Positions 17,960 to 26,664 of a stretch of DNA of 64,000 nt are shown here, in pieces. A model generated the notes under the pieces. The model worked only from the letters and a program-made list of their open reading frames with translations. It was not told the origin of the DNA and searched no databases. A program made the translations under genes and the position numbers. Source of the DNA: Methylobacterium thuringiense (GTDB taxonomy: Bacteria > Pseudomonadota > Alphaproteobacteria > Rhizobiales > Beijerinckiaceae); contig NZ_BPRA01000017.1 of NCBI RefSeq assembly GCF_022179645.1, positions 1 through 64,000 of the forward strand, in the 5' to 3' direction. Numbering within the stretch: position 1 is the first letter of the stretch; each line of letters starts with the position of its first letter.

Positions 17960-18253
17960 TTAGCCGAAGGCCAGCACCAGCAAGAGCAGCACCAGCACCA
18001 CGGTCGGGGCCTTCCAGCCGATTGACGGAACGAAGGAGCCGATGGCGGCGGCGACCCACGACAGCAGGACGCCGGCGATGGCGGTCAGCCAAGCCTCACG
18101 AACGCCGCCGACGGCGAGGGCGAGGACCCAGCACAGCACGGTCACGGAGCCGATTTCGACGAATTTCACGAAGCCGCGATAGGTCTGTTCGTGCGTCTTC
18201 TCGTCCATCGCCGGGCTGTAGCTCACACCGGACAAGGTCTTCGTATCGGCCAT
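17960..18253 (-). CDS. aa3-type cytochrome c oxidase subunit IV family protein
   Basis: This 97-residue protein has a soluble N-terminus with YRGFVKFVEIGSVTV, the short motif of the bacterial aa3 oxidase subunit IV family. Membrane segments follow (VLCWVLALAVGG; ITAVLLSWVAAAIG-like; VVLVLLLLVLAFG). The family subunit packs against the aa3 cytochrome c oxidase core in alphaproteobacteria. Most members are about 50-70 residues, so this one is longer by an extra pair of membrane segments. It stands alone here, not beside cta genes, and is in the same orientation as the pnt operon. Confidence 0.75.
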   Translation of the reverse strand: MADTKTLSGVSYSPAMDEKTHEQTYRGFVKFVEIGSVTVLCWVLALAVGGVREAWLTAIAGVLLSWVAAAIGSFVPSIGWKAPTVVLVLLLLVLAFG

Positions 18254-18368
18254 CGCGTGCCCGTTCCCTCAAACTCGTCTTGTTCTGGTCCAGCGCGGAT
18301 TTAGCGCATGGGCCTGCCAGCGGCAATCGGCTTGGCCGTCCGGCAAACGATTGATCCGAGGAATTTTC

Positions 18369-19736
18369 TCAGGCCGGGGCCTTGAGGCCGACCGCGTCGA
18401 GCGCCGTCTTCTGCCGTGCGCCGAGGGATTCGAGGGAGAAGTGCTCGATCTCGGCCTCGAACAGGCGGTGGTAGTTCAGCTCGGAGCGCAGGTGCAGGAA
18501 CACGGCGCCCAGGCCTACCGCGGCGCGGTCCATGAAGACGAATTCCTGCGGCACCGTCACCGGCCCGTGCTCCTTCAACGCCTGATGCACCGAGAAGGCC
18601 TCGCGGCGGCCGTAGGCGCCGGGCTTCACCCCGTCGGCCACCGTGCGGGTCCGGTCCTCCAGCAGCGGCCCGTAGATGAAGCGCGCCCAGATGTTGAGGA
18701 TGTCGATGGTCTTGCGGTCGAGCCGCTTGAAGCCCCAGACCTCGTAGGCGTGGACCACGCGGTCGTGGTCGCCCTGCTGCAAGCCGCGATAGAGGTCGAC
18801 CACGCCGCCGACGAAGCGCGGATGGAAGATCCGCACGCAGCCGTAATCGAGCAGGTTGATGCCCTGCGCCTCCCTGTCTCCTTGGCCGCCTTCCGAGAAG
18901 ACGGTGTAGTTGCCGAGATGCGGATCGCCGTGGATCACCGCGGCGCGGCTAAACGGGTGCCACCACGCCTTGAACATCGCCTGCGCGATCCGATTGCGGA
19001 TCTCCACCGGCGCCTCGGCGAAGGACAGGATCCGCTCGCCGTCGAGCCAGCCGAGGGTCAGCAGGCGTTTGGTGGACAGGTCCGGGTGGACCTCCGGCAC
19101 GCGTACCGCATCGACGTCCTTCAGCACGTTGCCATAGAGGCGGGCGTTCTGCGATTCCCGCTCGTAATCGAGTTCTTCGCGGATGCGTTCGCCGATCTCC
19201 TTCTTGATCTCGCTGGTGTCGAGCCAGGAGTTCATGCGCCGGTGCAGGGCGAAGGCGACGTCGAGCTGCTTGAGATCGGCCTCCACGGCGGATTGCATGT
19301 CCGGGTACTGAAGCTTGCAGGCCAGCGGCGCACCGTCGAGCGAGGTCGCCTTGTGGACCTGACCGAGGGAGGCCGCAGCGGCGGGCTTCAGGTCGAAATG
19401 CGAAAAGCGCGTCTGCCAGTCGGCTCCGAGTTCGGCCATCATCCGCCGTTTGACGAAGGCGGCGCCCATCGGCGGAGCGTCCGCCTGCAGCTTCTGCAAT
19501 TCGGCGGCGTATTCGGGCGGGAGCAGGTCGGGGATGGTGGCGAGCAGCTGCGCCACCTTCATGATCGGTCCCTTGAGGCCGCCGAGCGCCTGGGCCAGGG
19601 CGGCGGGGTTGCTCTCGCCGCCGAACATCCGCGCCATCGCCATCCGCGCGGCGACGCCGCCCATATTCGCGCCGACATTGGCGTAGCGGCTCGCGCGGGC
19701 GGAGAAACGGTTGGCTTCGCGGTCGGATTCGGCCAT
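18369..19736 (-). CDS. UbiB/AarF/ABC1-family atypical kinase
   Basis: This 455-residue protein has all the hallmarks of the ABC1 family. It carries the K-rich KGPIMKVAQ motif in place of the usual glycine-rich loop entry, AAAASLGQVHKA (the alanine-rich loop), KLQYPDM, the EELDYERE helix, HGDPHLGNY catalytic loop and LLDYGCVR metal-binding motif. Family members such as UbiB support ubiquinone biosynthesis. It has no C-terminal membrane pair like E. coli UbiB, so it belongs to the soluble ADCK/COQ8-like branch. No ubi genes are adjacent, so the exact role is open. Confidence 0.85.
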   Translation of the reverse strand: MAESDREANRFSARASRYANVGANMGGVAARMAMARMFGGESNPAALAQALGGLKGPIMKVAQLLATIPDLLPPEYAAELQKLQADAPPMGAAFVKRRMMAELGADWQTRFSHFDLKPAAAASLGQVHKATSLDGAPLACKLQYPDMQSAVEADLKQLDVAFALHRRMNSWLDTSEIKKEIGERIREELDYERESQNARLYGNVLKDVDAVRVPEVHPDLSTKRLLTLGWLDGERILSFAEAPVEIRNRIAQAMFKAWWHPFSRAAVIHGDPHLGNYTVFSEGGQGDREAQGINLLDYGCVRIFHPRFVGGVVDLYRGLQQGDHDRVVHAYEVWGFKRLDRKTIDILNIWARFIYGPLLEDRTRTVADGVKPGAYGRREAFSVHQALKEHGPVTVPQEFVFMDRAAVGLGAVFLHLRSELNYHRLFEAEIEHFSLESLGARQKTALDAVGLKAPA

Positions 19737-19825
19737 CGGCTGGGTCTGTCTCGTGTCGCGGTTCGCTCACGAGATAAGCCGGGGCGGCGCCGGCACCAGT
19801 GCGCTGGGTCCGCGCGTCGCGGGCG

Positions 19826-20212
19826 TCAGGCGGCCGGCCAGTTGTCGCGGATCCAGCGGGTGAGGCCGGATTCGTCGATCTCGCCGGCGGCGAGGCCTAG
19901 GATCATGGCGGTTGCCTGAGCCTGGTCTGGCCGGAACGGTATAGCGTTCAAACGCAGGAACGTCGTCATTGCCACGAAAGCGATGCGCTTGTTGCCGTCG
20001 ATGAAGGCATCATTGCGCGCGAGCCCGAACGCGTAGGCCGCTGCTAGCGAGGCCAGATCGGCCGCCTCGTAGCGCCATCGGTTGATCGGCCTACCGAGAG
20101 CGGATTCGAGGGCGTTCTCATCACGGATGCCGGGCGGCCCACCGAAACGGACGAGCTGTTTCTCGTGGGCAGCCTTGACCTCTTCCGTCGTCAGCCAGCG
20201 GGGCTCGGTCAT
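19826..20212 (-). CDS. Doc-family (Fic fold) toxin with altered catalytic motif
   Basis: This is a 128-residue death-on-curing family protein, second in an overlapping toxin-antitoxin pair. The Fic-type core reads RNDAFIDGNKR (67-76), where the family consensus is HxFx(D/N)(G/A)N(K/G)R. Position 68 is aspartate rather than the catalytic histidine, while the phosphate-binding GNKR is intact. Doc of phage P1 phosphorylates EF-Tu. Loss of the histidine predicts reduced or different activity, though some chromosomal Doc relatives may naturally vary here. It overlaps the antitoxin stop by 4 bases (ATGA). Confidence 0.85.
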   Translation of the reverse strand: MTEPRWLTTEEVKAAHEKQLVRFGGPPGIRDENALESALGRPINRWRYEAADLASLAAAYAFGLARNDAFIDGNKRIAFVAMTTFLRLNAIPFRPDQAQATAMILGLAAGEIDESGLTRWIRDNWPAA

Positions 20213-20433
20213 TTTGCGAGCGCCCTCAGAGTGTCTCGATACTCGTCCATGATGTCATCAACGACCGACATCGCCTGATCGAAATCAGGGTCGTAGGGCG
20301 TCAAACGAACGCCGCCATCTGCGAGTTCGGAGATATGGAGCCACTGGCCCTGCTGAAGGTTCAGCCGGGTGACGAGATCCTTCGGAAGGATCACGCCGGT
20401 GGAATTTCCGATCTTCTTGACTTCGAGTTTCAT
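20209..20433 (-). CDS. AbrB/MazE-type antitoxin
   Basis: This 74-residue SpoVT/AbrB swapped-hairpin protein reads VKKIGNSTGVILPKDL, the AbrB DNA-binding signature, then an acidic C-terminal tail (DPDFDQAMSVVDDIMDEY) suited to bind and neutralise the toxin. I start at ATG 20433 because the domain begins there. It overlaps the toxin gene downstream by 4 bases. Its likely operator, a large inverted repeat, begins 5 bases upstream of the start codon, so autoregulation is expected. Confidence 0.88.
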   Translation of the reverse strand: MKLEVKKIGNSTGVILPKDLVTRLNLQQGQWLHISELADGGVRLTPYDPDFDQAMSVVDDIMDEYRDTLRALAK

Positions 20434-20437
20434 AGCA

Positions 20438-20510
20438 ATGCCCGCGCGTGTTGTACTTTCCGTATAACACGCGCGGGCATGTAGGCAAGCGGGCATGTAG
20501 GCATGCCCGC
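20438..20510. promoter_or_regulatory. Repeat-rich operator of the AbrB-Doc pair
   Basis: A 19-bp inverted repeat with one mismatch (20438-20456 and 20462-20480, 5-base spacer) lies directly upstream of the antitoxin start. It is followed by two adjacent 16-base direct repeats (20473-20488 and 20489-20504) built on GCGGGCATGTAGGCA, and the last copy forms a further palindrome with ATGCCCGC (20503-20510). GCGGGCAT thus occurs four times, in both orientations. This matches the layout of antitoxin operators that bind several dimers. Confidence 0.6.
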
Positions 20511-20528
20511 ACGGAGTTCGCGCGCTCG

Positions 20529-22400
20529 TCAGCTTCCCGCCTCCATCCCCTCTAGCTCCACGATCATCCCCTCGATCATGCCGAGCCCGATCTGCCAGAA
20601 GGCCGGGTCGGTGGCGTCGAGGCCGAAGGGCTTCAGGAGTTCGCCGTAGGGCTTCGAACCGCCGGCCTTGAGGAGCGCGAAGTAGCGCTCGACGAAGCCG
20701 TCCTCGGCCTCGGCGTAGACCCCGTAGAGCGAGTTCACGAGGCAGTCGCCGAAGGCGTAGGCGTAGACGTAGAACGGCGAGTGGATGAAGTGCGGGATGT
20801 AGGCCCAGAACGGCTCGTAGCCCTTGTCGAGGGTGATGGCGGGCCCAAGGCTTTCCGCCTGCACCGACATCCAGAGTTCGTTGATGCGCTCGGCGGTGAG
20901 TTCGCCCTCGGCGCGAGCGAGGTGGACCTTCCGTTCGAACGAATAGAACGCGATCTGGCGCACGACCGTGTTGATCATGTCCTCGACCTTGGCGGCGAGC
21001 ATGGCGCGCCGCTGGGTTTTGTCCGTGGTGGCGGCCAGCAGCCGCCGGAAGGTCAGCATCTCACCGAAGACGCTGGCCGTCTCGGCGAGCGTCAGGGGCG
21101 TCGGCGCCATCAGCGCGCCGTTGCCCGCGGCCAGCACCTGATGCACGCCGTGGCCGAGTTCGTGCGCCAGCGTCATCACGTCCCGCGGCTTGCCCTGGTA
21201 GTTCACCAGGACATAGGGGTGCGCCGAGGGCACGGTCGGGTGGGCGAAGGCGCCCGGCGCCTTGCCGGGCCGGGTAGGCGCGTCGATCCAGCCGTAGTCG
21301 AAGAACTTCTTGGCGATGCCGGCCATCTCCGGCGAGAACGCACCGTAGGCGTCGAGCACCGTGTCGCGCGCCTCGGTCCAGGGGATGGTGCGCTGCTCGA
21401 CCTTCGGCAGCGGCGCGTTGCGGTCCCAATAGGGCAGCGCTTCGACGCCGAACCACTTGGCCTTCAGCCGGTAATAGCGGTGCGACAACCGGGGATAGGC
21501 CGCTTGCACGGCCTCGACCATGGCGGCGACGACCTCGGGCTCGACGCGGTTCGAAAGGTGGCGCGCGTCGGCGACATCCTTGAAGCCGCGCCAGCGGTCC
21601 GAGATTTCCTTGTCCTTGGCCAGCGTGTTGGTGATGAGCGTGAACACGCGGAGATTGCCCCGCAGCGTCTCGCTGATGGCAGCGGCCGCCTCCCGGCGCA
21701 CGGCGCCGTCGGGATCCTGCAGCTTGTTGAGGGTCGGCTCCAACGTCAGCTTCTCGCCGCCGATGGGGAAGCGCAGGGCCGCGATGGTCTCGTTGAAGAG
21801 ACGGTCCCAGGCCGCGTTCGCGGTGACGGACTTTTCGAGGAAGAGCTTTTCGATGCGGTCGTCGAGCTGGAACGGCTTCTCCTTGCGCAGGTCGTCGATC
21901 CAGGGCCGGTAATGGGCGAGCGGACCGTCGGCCATCGCCCGGTCCATCACCGCGTCGTCGACGCGGTTGAGTTCGAGGCCGAAGAACAGGAGATCGCCCG
22001 AGGCCGTCGTCAAGCGCTCGCGGGTGTCGCCGTAGAACTTGGCGCGGGTCTCGTCGGTGGTGTCGCCGGAATAGACGAGGCCGGCGAACGACATCAGCCG
22101 CCCGAGGAGATCCTCGATCGCCTCGTAGGCCTTCACCACCGCCCCGAGCTTTTCGGAGGCGTCCGGCCCCTCGGCCAGGGCCGCGATCCGGCCGGCGTAG
22201 TCGGCGGTGAACGCCCGGCAATCGGCCTCGGCCCTGGCGAGGTCGGCGCGGAATTCCGGCGCGTCGATCCCGGTATAGAGATCGCGCAGATCCCATTCCG
22301 GCAGCGCGCCGAGGTCGACCGCATGGGCCATGGCCTTCGCGGTGGCGAGACTCTGCGCTGCCGTCGGAAGTCCCGCGGGCGTTGCGACTCGGCTCGACAT
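20529..22400 (-). CDS. M3-family oligoendopeptidase (PepF type)
   Basis: This 623-residue cytoplasmic zinc metallopeptidase of the M3B branch has the motif HELGH (H413, E414, H417) in LAHELGHGVHQ, and the third ligand glutamate in the following ETASVFGEM helix. The N-terminal two-thirds is the helical oligopeptidase F domain. It cleaves short peptides inside the cell. It stands alone between the toxin-antitoxin locus and a divergent response regulator. The predicted start MSSRVAT adds a short unconserved leader, so a start a few codons further in is possible. Confidence 0.9.
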   Translation of the reverse strand: MSSRVATPAGLPTAAQSLATAKAMAHAVDLGALPEWDLRDLYTGIDAPEFRADLARAEADCRAFTADYAGRIAALAEGPDASEKLGAVVKAYEAIEDLLGRLMSFAGLVYSGDTTDETRAKFYGDTRERLTTASGDLLFFGLELNRVDDAVMDRAMADGPLAHYRPWIDDLRKEKPFQLDDRIEKLFLEKSVTANAAWDRLFNETIAALRFPIGGEKLTLEPTLNKLQDPDGAVRREAAAAISETLRGNLRVFTLITNTLAKDKEISDRWRGFKDVADARHLSNRVEPEVVAAMVEAVQAAYPRLSHRYYRLKAKWFGVEALPYWDRNAPLPKVEQRTIPWTEARDTVLDAYGAFSPEMAGIAKKFFDYGWIDAPTRPGKAPGAFAHPTVPSAHPYVLVNYQGKPRDVMTLAHELGHGVHQVLAAGNGALMAPTPLTLAETASVFGEMLTFRRLLAATTDKTQRRAMLAAKVEDMINTVVRQIAFYSFERKVHLARAEGELTAERINELWMSVQAESLGPAITLDKGYEPFWAYIPHFIHSPFYVYAYAFGDCLVNSLYGVYAEAEDGFVERYFALLKAGGSKPYGELLKPFGLDATDPAFWQIGLGMIEGMIVELEGMEAGS

Positions 22401-22704
22401 GGGGCTGCTCTCTCCAGCGGCATGGGCGCCGCATCATGCGTTTCGTTGGCGCGCCTGATATCGCGCGCACTATGCGGCCGATCAACGAGGGATCGGAAAA
22501 TCCTCGCCGACGCCCGCCCCATGAGAGCCGTCCGACGGTTCGCGGCAAAAACCCGCAACGTCGTTAAGCGGAGCTTTACGCTCTTGGGCGACCCTACGCT
22601 TCGAAACGGAACAGCCCGCAAGGAACCCGCCGGTCGCGCTCTTGGATCACGAGGCGCTCCGGACGTGCGGTCGGCTGTCCCCAACGAAGAAGCGAGGGAT
22701 CCGC

Positions 22705-24198
22705 ATGTCGACCACCGTTCTCATCGTCGATGACGATCCGGTGCAGCGCCGCCTCGCCGAGAGCATGGTGCGCCGCCTCGGTTTCGATGCCCGCATCGCG
22801 GAGAACGGCCTCGACGGCCTCAACGCCCTGCGTGCCGGCGGCGAGATCGACGTCGTCCTGCTCGACCTCGTCATGCCCGGCGGCCTCGACGGCCTCGGCG
22901 TCATGGCCGAGATGCGCAAGGCCGGCATCGACACCCCGGTGATCGTCCAGACCTCGAACGGCTCGATCGACGCGGTCGTCAACGCCATGCGGGCCGGCGC
23001 CGTCGATTTCGTCGTGAAGCCCGCCGGCGCCGAGCGCCTGCAGGTCTCGATCAAGAACGCGCTGCGGGTCGACCAGCTCGAAGAGGAGGTCCGGCGCATG
23101 CGCCGCCGCGCCTCCGGCGCACTCGGCTTCAAGGATCTCAGCTCCAAGAGCCCGGACATGGACCGGGTCACCCGGCTCGCCGAGCGCGCGGCCAAGTCCA
23201 ACATCCCCGTCCTGATCGAGGGCGAGTCCGGCGTCGGCAAGGAAGTGCTGGCCCGCGCCATCCAGGGCTCCGGCGAGCGCCGCGGAAAACCCTTCGTCAC
23301 CGTCAATTGCGGGGCGATCCCCGACAACCTCGTCGAATCGACCCTGTTCGGGCACGAGAAGGGTGCCTTCACCGGCGCCACGGAGCGCCATGCCGGCAAG
23401 TTCGTCGAGGCCTCCGGCGGCACGCTCTTCCTCGACGAGATCGGCGAGCTGCCCCTCGACGCCCAGGTGAAGCTGCTGCGCGCCCTGCAGGAGGGCGAGG
23501 TCGACCCCGTCGGCGGCAAGCGCGCCGTGCGCGTCGACATCCGCCTGATCTCTGCGACCAACCGCTCGCTGCTCGACCTCGTCAAGCAGGGCAAGTTCCG
23601 CGAAGACCTCTATTACCGCCTCAACGTCTTCCCGATGACCCTGCCGCCCCTGCGAGCGCGCCGCGAGGACATCCCGGATCTCGCCCGCTCGTTCTGCGCG
23701 CGCTTCGCGGCGGAGGAGGGCAAGCGCCTGCGCGGCATCTCGGCCGAGGCGATGGCGCTGCTCTCCCGCTACCCCTGGCCCGGCAACGTGCGCCAACTCG
23801 AGAACGCGCTGTTCCGTGCGGTGGTTCTCGCCGACGGCGACGAGCTCTCGGTCACCGAGTTTCCGCAGATCGCGGCGCAGGTCGAAGGCTTCGACGTCCG
23901 CATCCCGCCGCTGCCGAACCAGCCGTCCCTGGCCGCCGGTATGCTGGAGCCGGTCCGCGAGATCGTGCGCGTCGAAGTGCGCGACCCGCACGCCATGTCC
24001 CTCGTCGTCGAGGACACCAGCGAGATGAAGACCATGGAGGAGGTCGAGGCCGAGGTGATCCGCTTCGCCCTGCAGTTCTACCGCGGTCGCATGTCGGAAG
24101 TCTCGCGCCGCCTTGGAATCGGCCGATCCACCCTCTACCGCAAGCTCAAAGACCTCGGCCTGGACGGCGACGACAAGGCGGAGGAGGCTGCGGCCTGA
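22705..24198 (+). CDS. Sigma-54-dependent response regulator (NtrC family)
   Basis: This 497-residue protein has three domains. A receiver (1 to about 120) has acidic D9-D11 and phospho-acceptor D54 (LLDLVMP). An AAA+ sigma-54 activation domain has Walker A GESGVGKE (from G173), GAFTGA (220-225) and GGTLFLDEIGE. A C-terminal Fis-type helix-turn-helix has VSRRLGIGRSTLYRKL. ATG 22705 has GAGGG 7 bases upstream. No histidine kinase gene is next to it, so it is an orphan regulator. Targets cannot be predicted from this window; the following gene is a cell-wall enzyme 230 bases on. Confidence 0.92.
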   Translation: MSTTVLIVDDDPVQRRLAESMVRRLGFDARIAENGLDGLNALRAGGEIDVVLLDLVMPGGLDGLGVMAEMRKAGIDTPVIVQTSNGSIDAVVNAMRAGAVDFVVKPAGAERLQVSIKNALRVDQLEEEVRRMRRRASGALGFKDLSSKSPDMDRVTRLAERAAKSNIPVLIEGESGVGKEVLARAIQGSGERRGKPFVTVNCGAIPDNLVESTLFGHEKGAFTGATERHAGKFVEASGGTLFLDEIGELPLDAQVKLLRALQEGEVDPVGGKRAVRVDIRLISATNRSLLDLVKQGKFREDLYYRLNVFPMTLPPLRARREDIPDLARSFCARFAAEEGKRLRGISAEAMALLSRYPWPGNVRQLENALFRAVVLADGDELSVTEFPQIAAQVEGFDVRIPPLPNQPSLAAGMLEPVREIVRVEVRDPHAMSLVVEDTSEMKTMEEVEAEVIRFALQFYRGRMSEVSRRLGIGRSTLYRKLKDLGLDGDDKAEEAAA

Positions 24199-24432
24199 AC
24201 CGTGCCTCGTCGACAGGGATGCCGATACGGCGAGCACGGGGCGGCGCCGGTTCGGGCGGGTGCGGCTTCGAGATATGTTCGCAGGCCGGCAGCGCCTTCG
24301 GGCCGCGCCGGATCGGCTCTGATCGGGCGCGCGCTCCACATCGACCGAACGGTGCGGTTGCACACGGCCGCGCTTAAGACGATAATCATAGAATCCATAT
24401 AGCCTCGGGCTGTATCGGTGGAGACTTTCGTT

Positions 24433-26460
24433 ATGCGCGTCTCGTTGAGCGCCACGCGTACGGCCTCCGCGGTCCTGTCCGCGGTTCTGGCATCCTCCGT
24501 CTGCATGGCGACGCTGGCGCATGCACAGGACACGCCGCCGTCCGCCCCATCGACGATTCGCAGCGCCGCCGTCGAGCCCTCCTCGACCGTGAAGGCCGAG
24601 CCGTCGGCCGCCTCCGGCGACGATCTCGGCGCGCTGCCGCCGACGAGCGACGCGCCGCCGCAATCCGACTTCAAGGAACCGGCCAAGGACGAGCAGCCCG
24701 TCACCGCCGCACCGGCCGTGCCGACGCATCCGCTCGATCCGCAGGGCGAGGCCATCATCGCGCGCCTGAAGGACGGCAAGCCGCTGCTGGCACGCCTGCC
24801 CGCCAAGGATCGCGAGGCGATGCTCGCGTTCTACACCATCGCCGATTTCAAGCCGGTCTGGATCGCCGGGGGCGCCTTCACGCCGGTCGCGCAATCCGTG
24901 ATCGCGCGGCTCCGCGCCGCCGCCGAGGATGCGCTCGATCCGGCCGCCTACCCTGTCCCGGTGCTCGGCAGCGCAATGAGCGAGGCCGAGGTCGCCGATG
25001 CCGAGTTGAAGCTGTCGGCGGCCGTGGCGCTCTATGCCCGCGATGCCCGCGGCGGGCGCGTCAACCTCGCGGCCATCTCGAAGCTGATTACGCCGGATCT
25101 CGACCTGACGCCCGCCGACCTCGTGCTCGGCCAACTCGCGGTCTCGGGCGCGGAGGCGGGGGACCGGCTCCAGGCCTACAACCCCAACCAGCCCGGCTAC
25201 CTCGCCCTCAAGCAGCGCCTCGCCGCCGGACGCGGACCGGCCGTGCCGAGTACCGCCAACCGGACCGGCACCCTGCAGATCCCGGTGGGCGTGACGCTGA
25301 AGGCCGGCATGAGCGATCCGCGCGTGCCGCGGCTGCGCGCACATTTCGGCCTGCCCGAGCATAGTGCCGGCACCCTCGACGCCGGCCCCGGTGAGCCGGA
25401 CGTCTACGACAGGGACGTGGCGGACGCGGTCGCCGCGTTCCAGCGCAGCCGCGGACTGCCGGCCAACGGCAACCTGACCCGCGGCACCATCATCGCCCTC
25501 GCGATTCCCGACGACGTGCGCCAGCGCGCCGGCTCCGGCGGCGGCGACGAGGCGGAGCTCGTCTCCAACATGGAGCGCTGGCGCTGGCTGCCGCGCGAGC
25601 TCGGGCCCGACTACGTGCTGGTCAACGTCCCCGAGTTCCGCCTGCGCGTCTATCGCGGCGGCGCGATGCGCGACGAGACCCGTGTCATCGTCGGCAAGAC
25701 CGAATCGCCGACGCCGATTTTCTCCGGCGCCATGGAGACGGCGGTGGTGAACCCGTCCTGGTACGTGCCGCCCTCGATCCTCAAGACCATGCTCGCCTCG
25801 GGCCGCACCAGCGGATTCGAGGTCGTGCGCCGCGGCGGCCATGTCTCGCTGCGCCAGCCGCCGGGCGAGCGCAATGCGCTCGGCTTCATCAAGTTCCTCT
25901 TCCCCAACCAGCACGCGGTCTACCTGCACGACACGCCGAACCGCTCGCTGTTTTCGGCCGCGAAGCGCGCCTTCAGCCATGGCTGCGTGCGCGTCGACGA
26001 TCCCTTCCGCTTCGCCGACGCCGTGCTGCCCGACAGCTGGACCGAGGCGAGCCTGCGCAAGCTGATCGGCAAGGGCGAGCGCTCGATCCGCCTGCCCCAG
26101 AAGCTCCCGGTCCACATCGCCTATTTCACGGCCTACGTGGACGACAACGGCACCTACCGCACGCTGCCCGACCTCTACGGCTACGATGCCCGCATCAAGG
26201 AAGCCCTCGGCCTCTCGAGCCGGCCGGGCGCGATGGTCTCGGCCCCGACCGAGCCGGTGCGCCGCGCGGCGAGCGTGCAGCCGGGCCCGGTGGCACAGCC
26301 GGCGGCCGCCGCTCGGCCCGTCCGCCCGCGCCGGGAGGCGATGCACGCGCCCGCCGAGCGCTACGCCGTCCAGCGCCCGCGGCGCTATGCGCCCGCCGGC
26401 TACGGCGAGCCCGGCCTCTGGACGCCGGCGCCGCCGCCCTCCCCCAGGACGTGGTGGTAG
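24433..26460 (+). CDS. L,D-transpeptidase (YkuD domain, YcbB type)
   Basis: This 675-residue periplasmic enzyme makes 3-3 cross-links in peptidoglycan or attaches proteins to it. A signal peptide lies at 1-31, ending AHAQD. A proline/alanine-rich low-complexity stretch follows, then an N-terminal scaffold, a peptidoglycan-binding helix bundle (ADAVAAFQRSRGLPANG) and the YkuD domain with SHGCVRV (catalytic C518, H516). The C-terminal 75 residues are Pro/Arg/Ala-rich. ATG 24433 is favoured over an in-frame GTG at 24418 because it leads straight into the signal peptide. It is followed by another wall-linked gene (DUF882). Confidence 0.9.
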   Translation: MRVSLSATRTASAVLSAVLASSVCMATLAHAQDTPPSAPSTIRSAAVEPSSTVKAEPSAASGDDLGALPPTSDAPPQSDFKEPAKDEQPVTAAPAVPTHPLDPQGEAIIARLKDGKPLLARLPAKDREAMLAFYTIADFKPVWIAGGAFTPVAQSVIARLRAAAEDALDPAAYPVPVLGSAMSEAEVADAELKLSAAVALYARDARGGRVNLAAISKLITPDLDLTPADLVLGQLAVSGAEAGDRLQAYNPNQPGYLALKQRLAAGRGPAVPSTANRTGTLQIPVGVTLKAGMSDPRVPRLRAHFGLPEHSAGTLDAGPGEPDVYDRDVADAVAAFQRSRGLPANGNLTRGTIIALAIPDDVRQRAGSGGGDEAELVSNMERWRWLPRELGPDYVLVNVPEFRLRVYRGGAMRDETRVIVGKTESPTPIFSGAMETAVVNPSWYVPPSILKTMLASGRTSGFEVVRRGGHVSLRQPPGERNALGFIKFLFPNQHAVYLHDTPNRSLFSAAKRAFSHGCVRVDDPFRFADAVLPDSWTEASLRKLIGKGERSIRLPQKLPVHIAYFTAYVDDNGTYRTLPDLYGYDARIKEALGLSSRPGAMVSAPTEPVRRAASVQPGPVAQPAAAARPVRPRREAMHAPAERYAVQRPRRYAPAGYGEPGLWTPAPPPSPRTWW

Positions 26461-26664
26461 GACCGGCGATCCACGGTCCACTTCGGCCTCCGTGCGGCAC
26501 GGCAACATGCGGGCCCGACCGAACCTGTCCAATGCCAAGGTGCATCCGCACACTTGCACGGCACGATTCCGCCACGGTTGAGCTTTAGCCCGGTCGCGGG
26601 AAGGTGAGCAGCATCAGGATCTGATAACCGCGCCTTTACGGTTTTCGGTAACCTTGCGTTCACC

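Noticed and set aside
20473-20504. Two tandem 16-base repeats considered as the start of a CRISPR array
   Set aside because: Only two directly adjacent copies without spacers; better explained as operator half-sites.
22564-22578. TTAA-N7-TTTA upstream of the sigma-54 regulator as a CtrA box
   Set aside because: Single mismatch site far (about 125 bases) from the start codon with no cell-cycle link; not listed as a feature.
22594-26559. 1321-residue minus-strand open frame antisense to the sigma-54 regulator and the L,D-transpeptidase
   Set aside because: High-GC antisense frame with low-complexity, Arg/Gly-rich residues and no family motif; the plus-strand genes have full domains.
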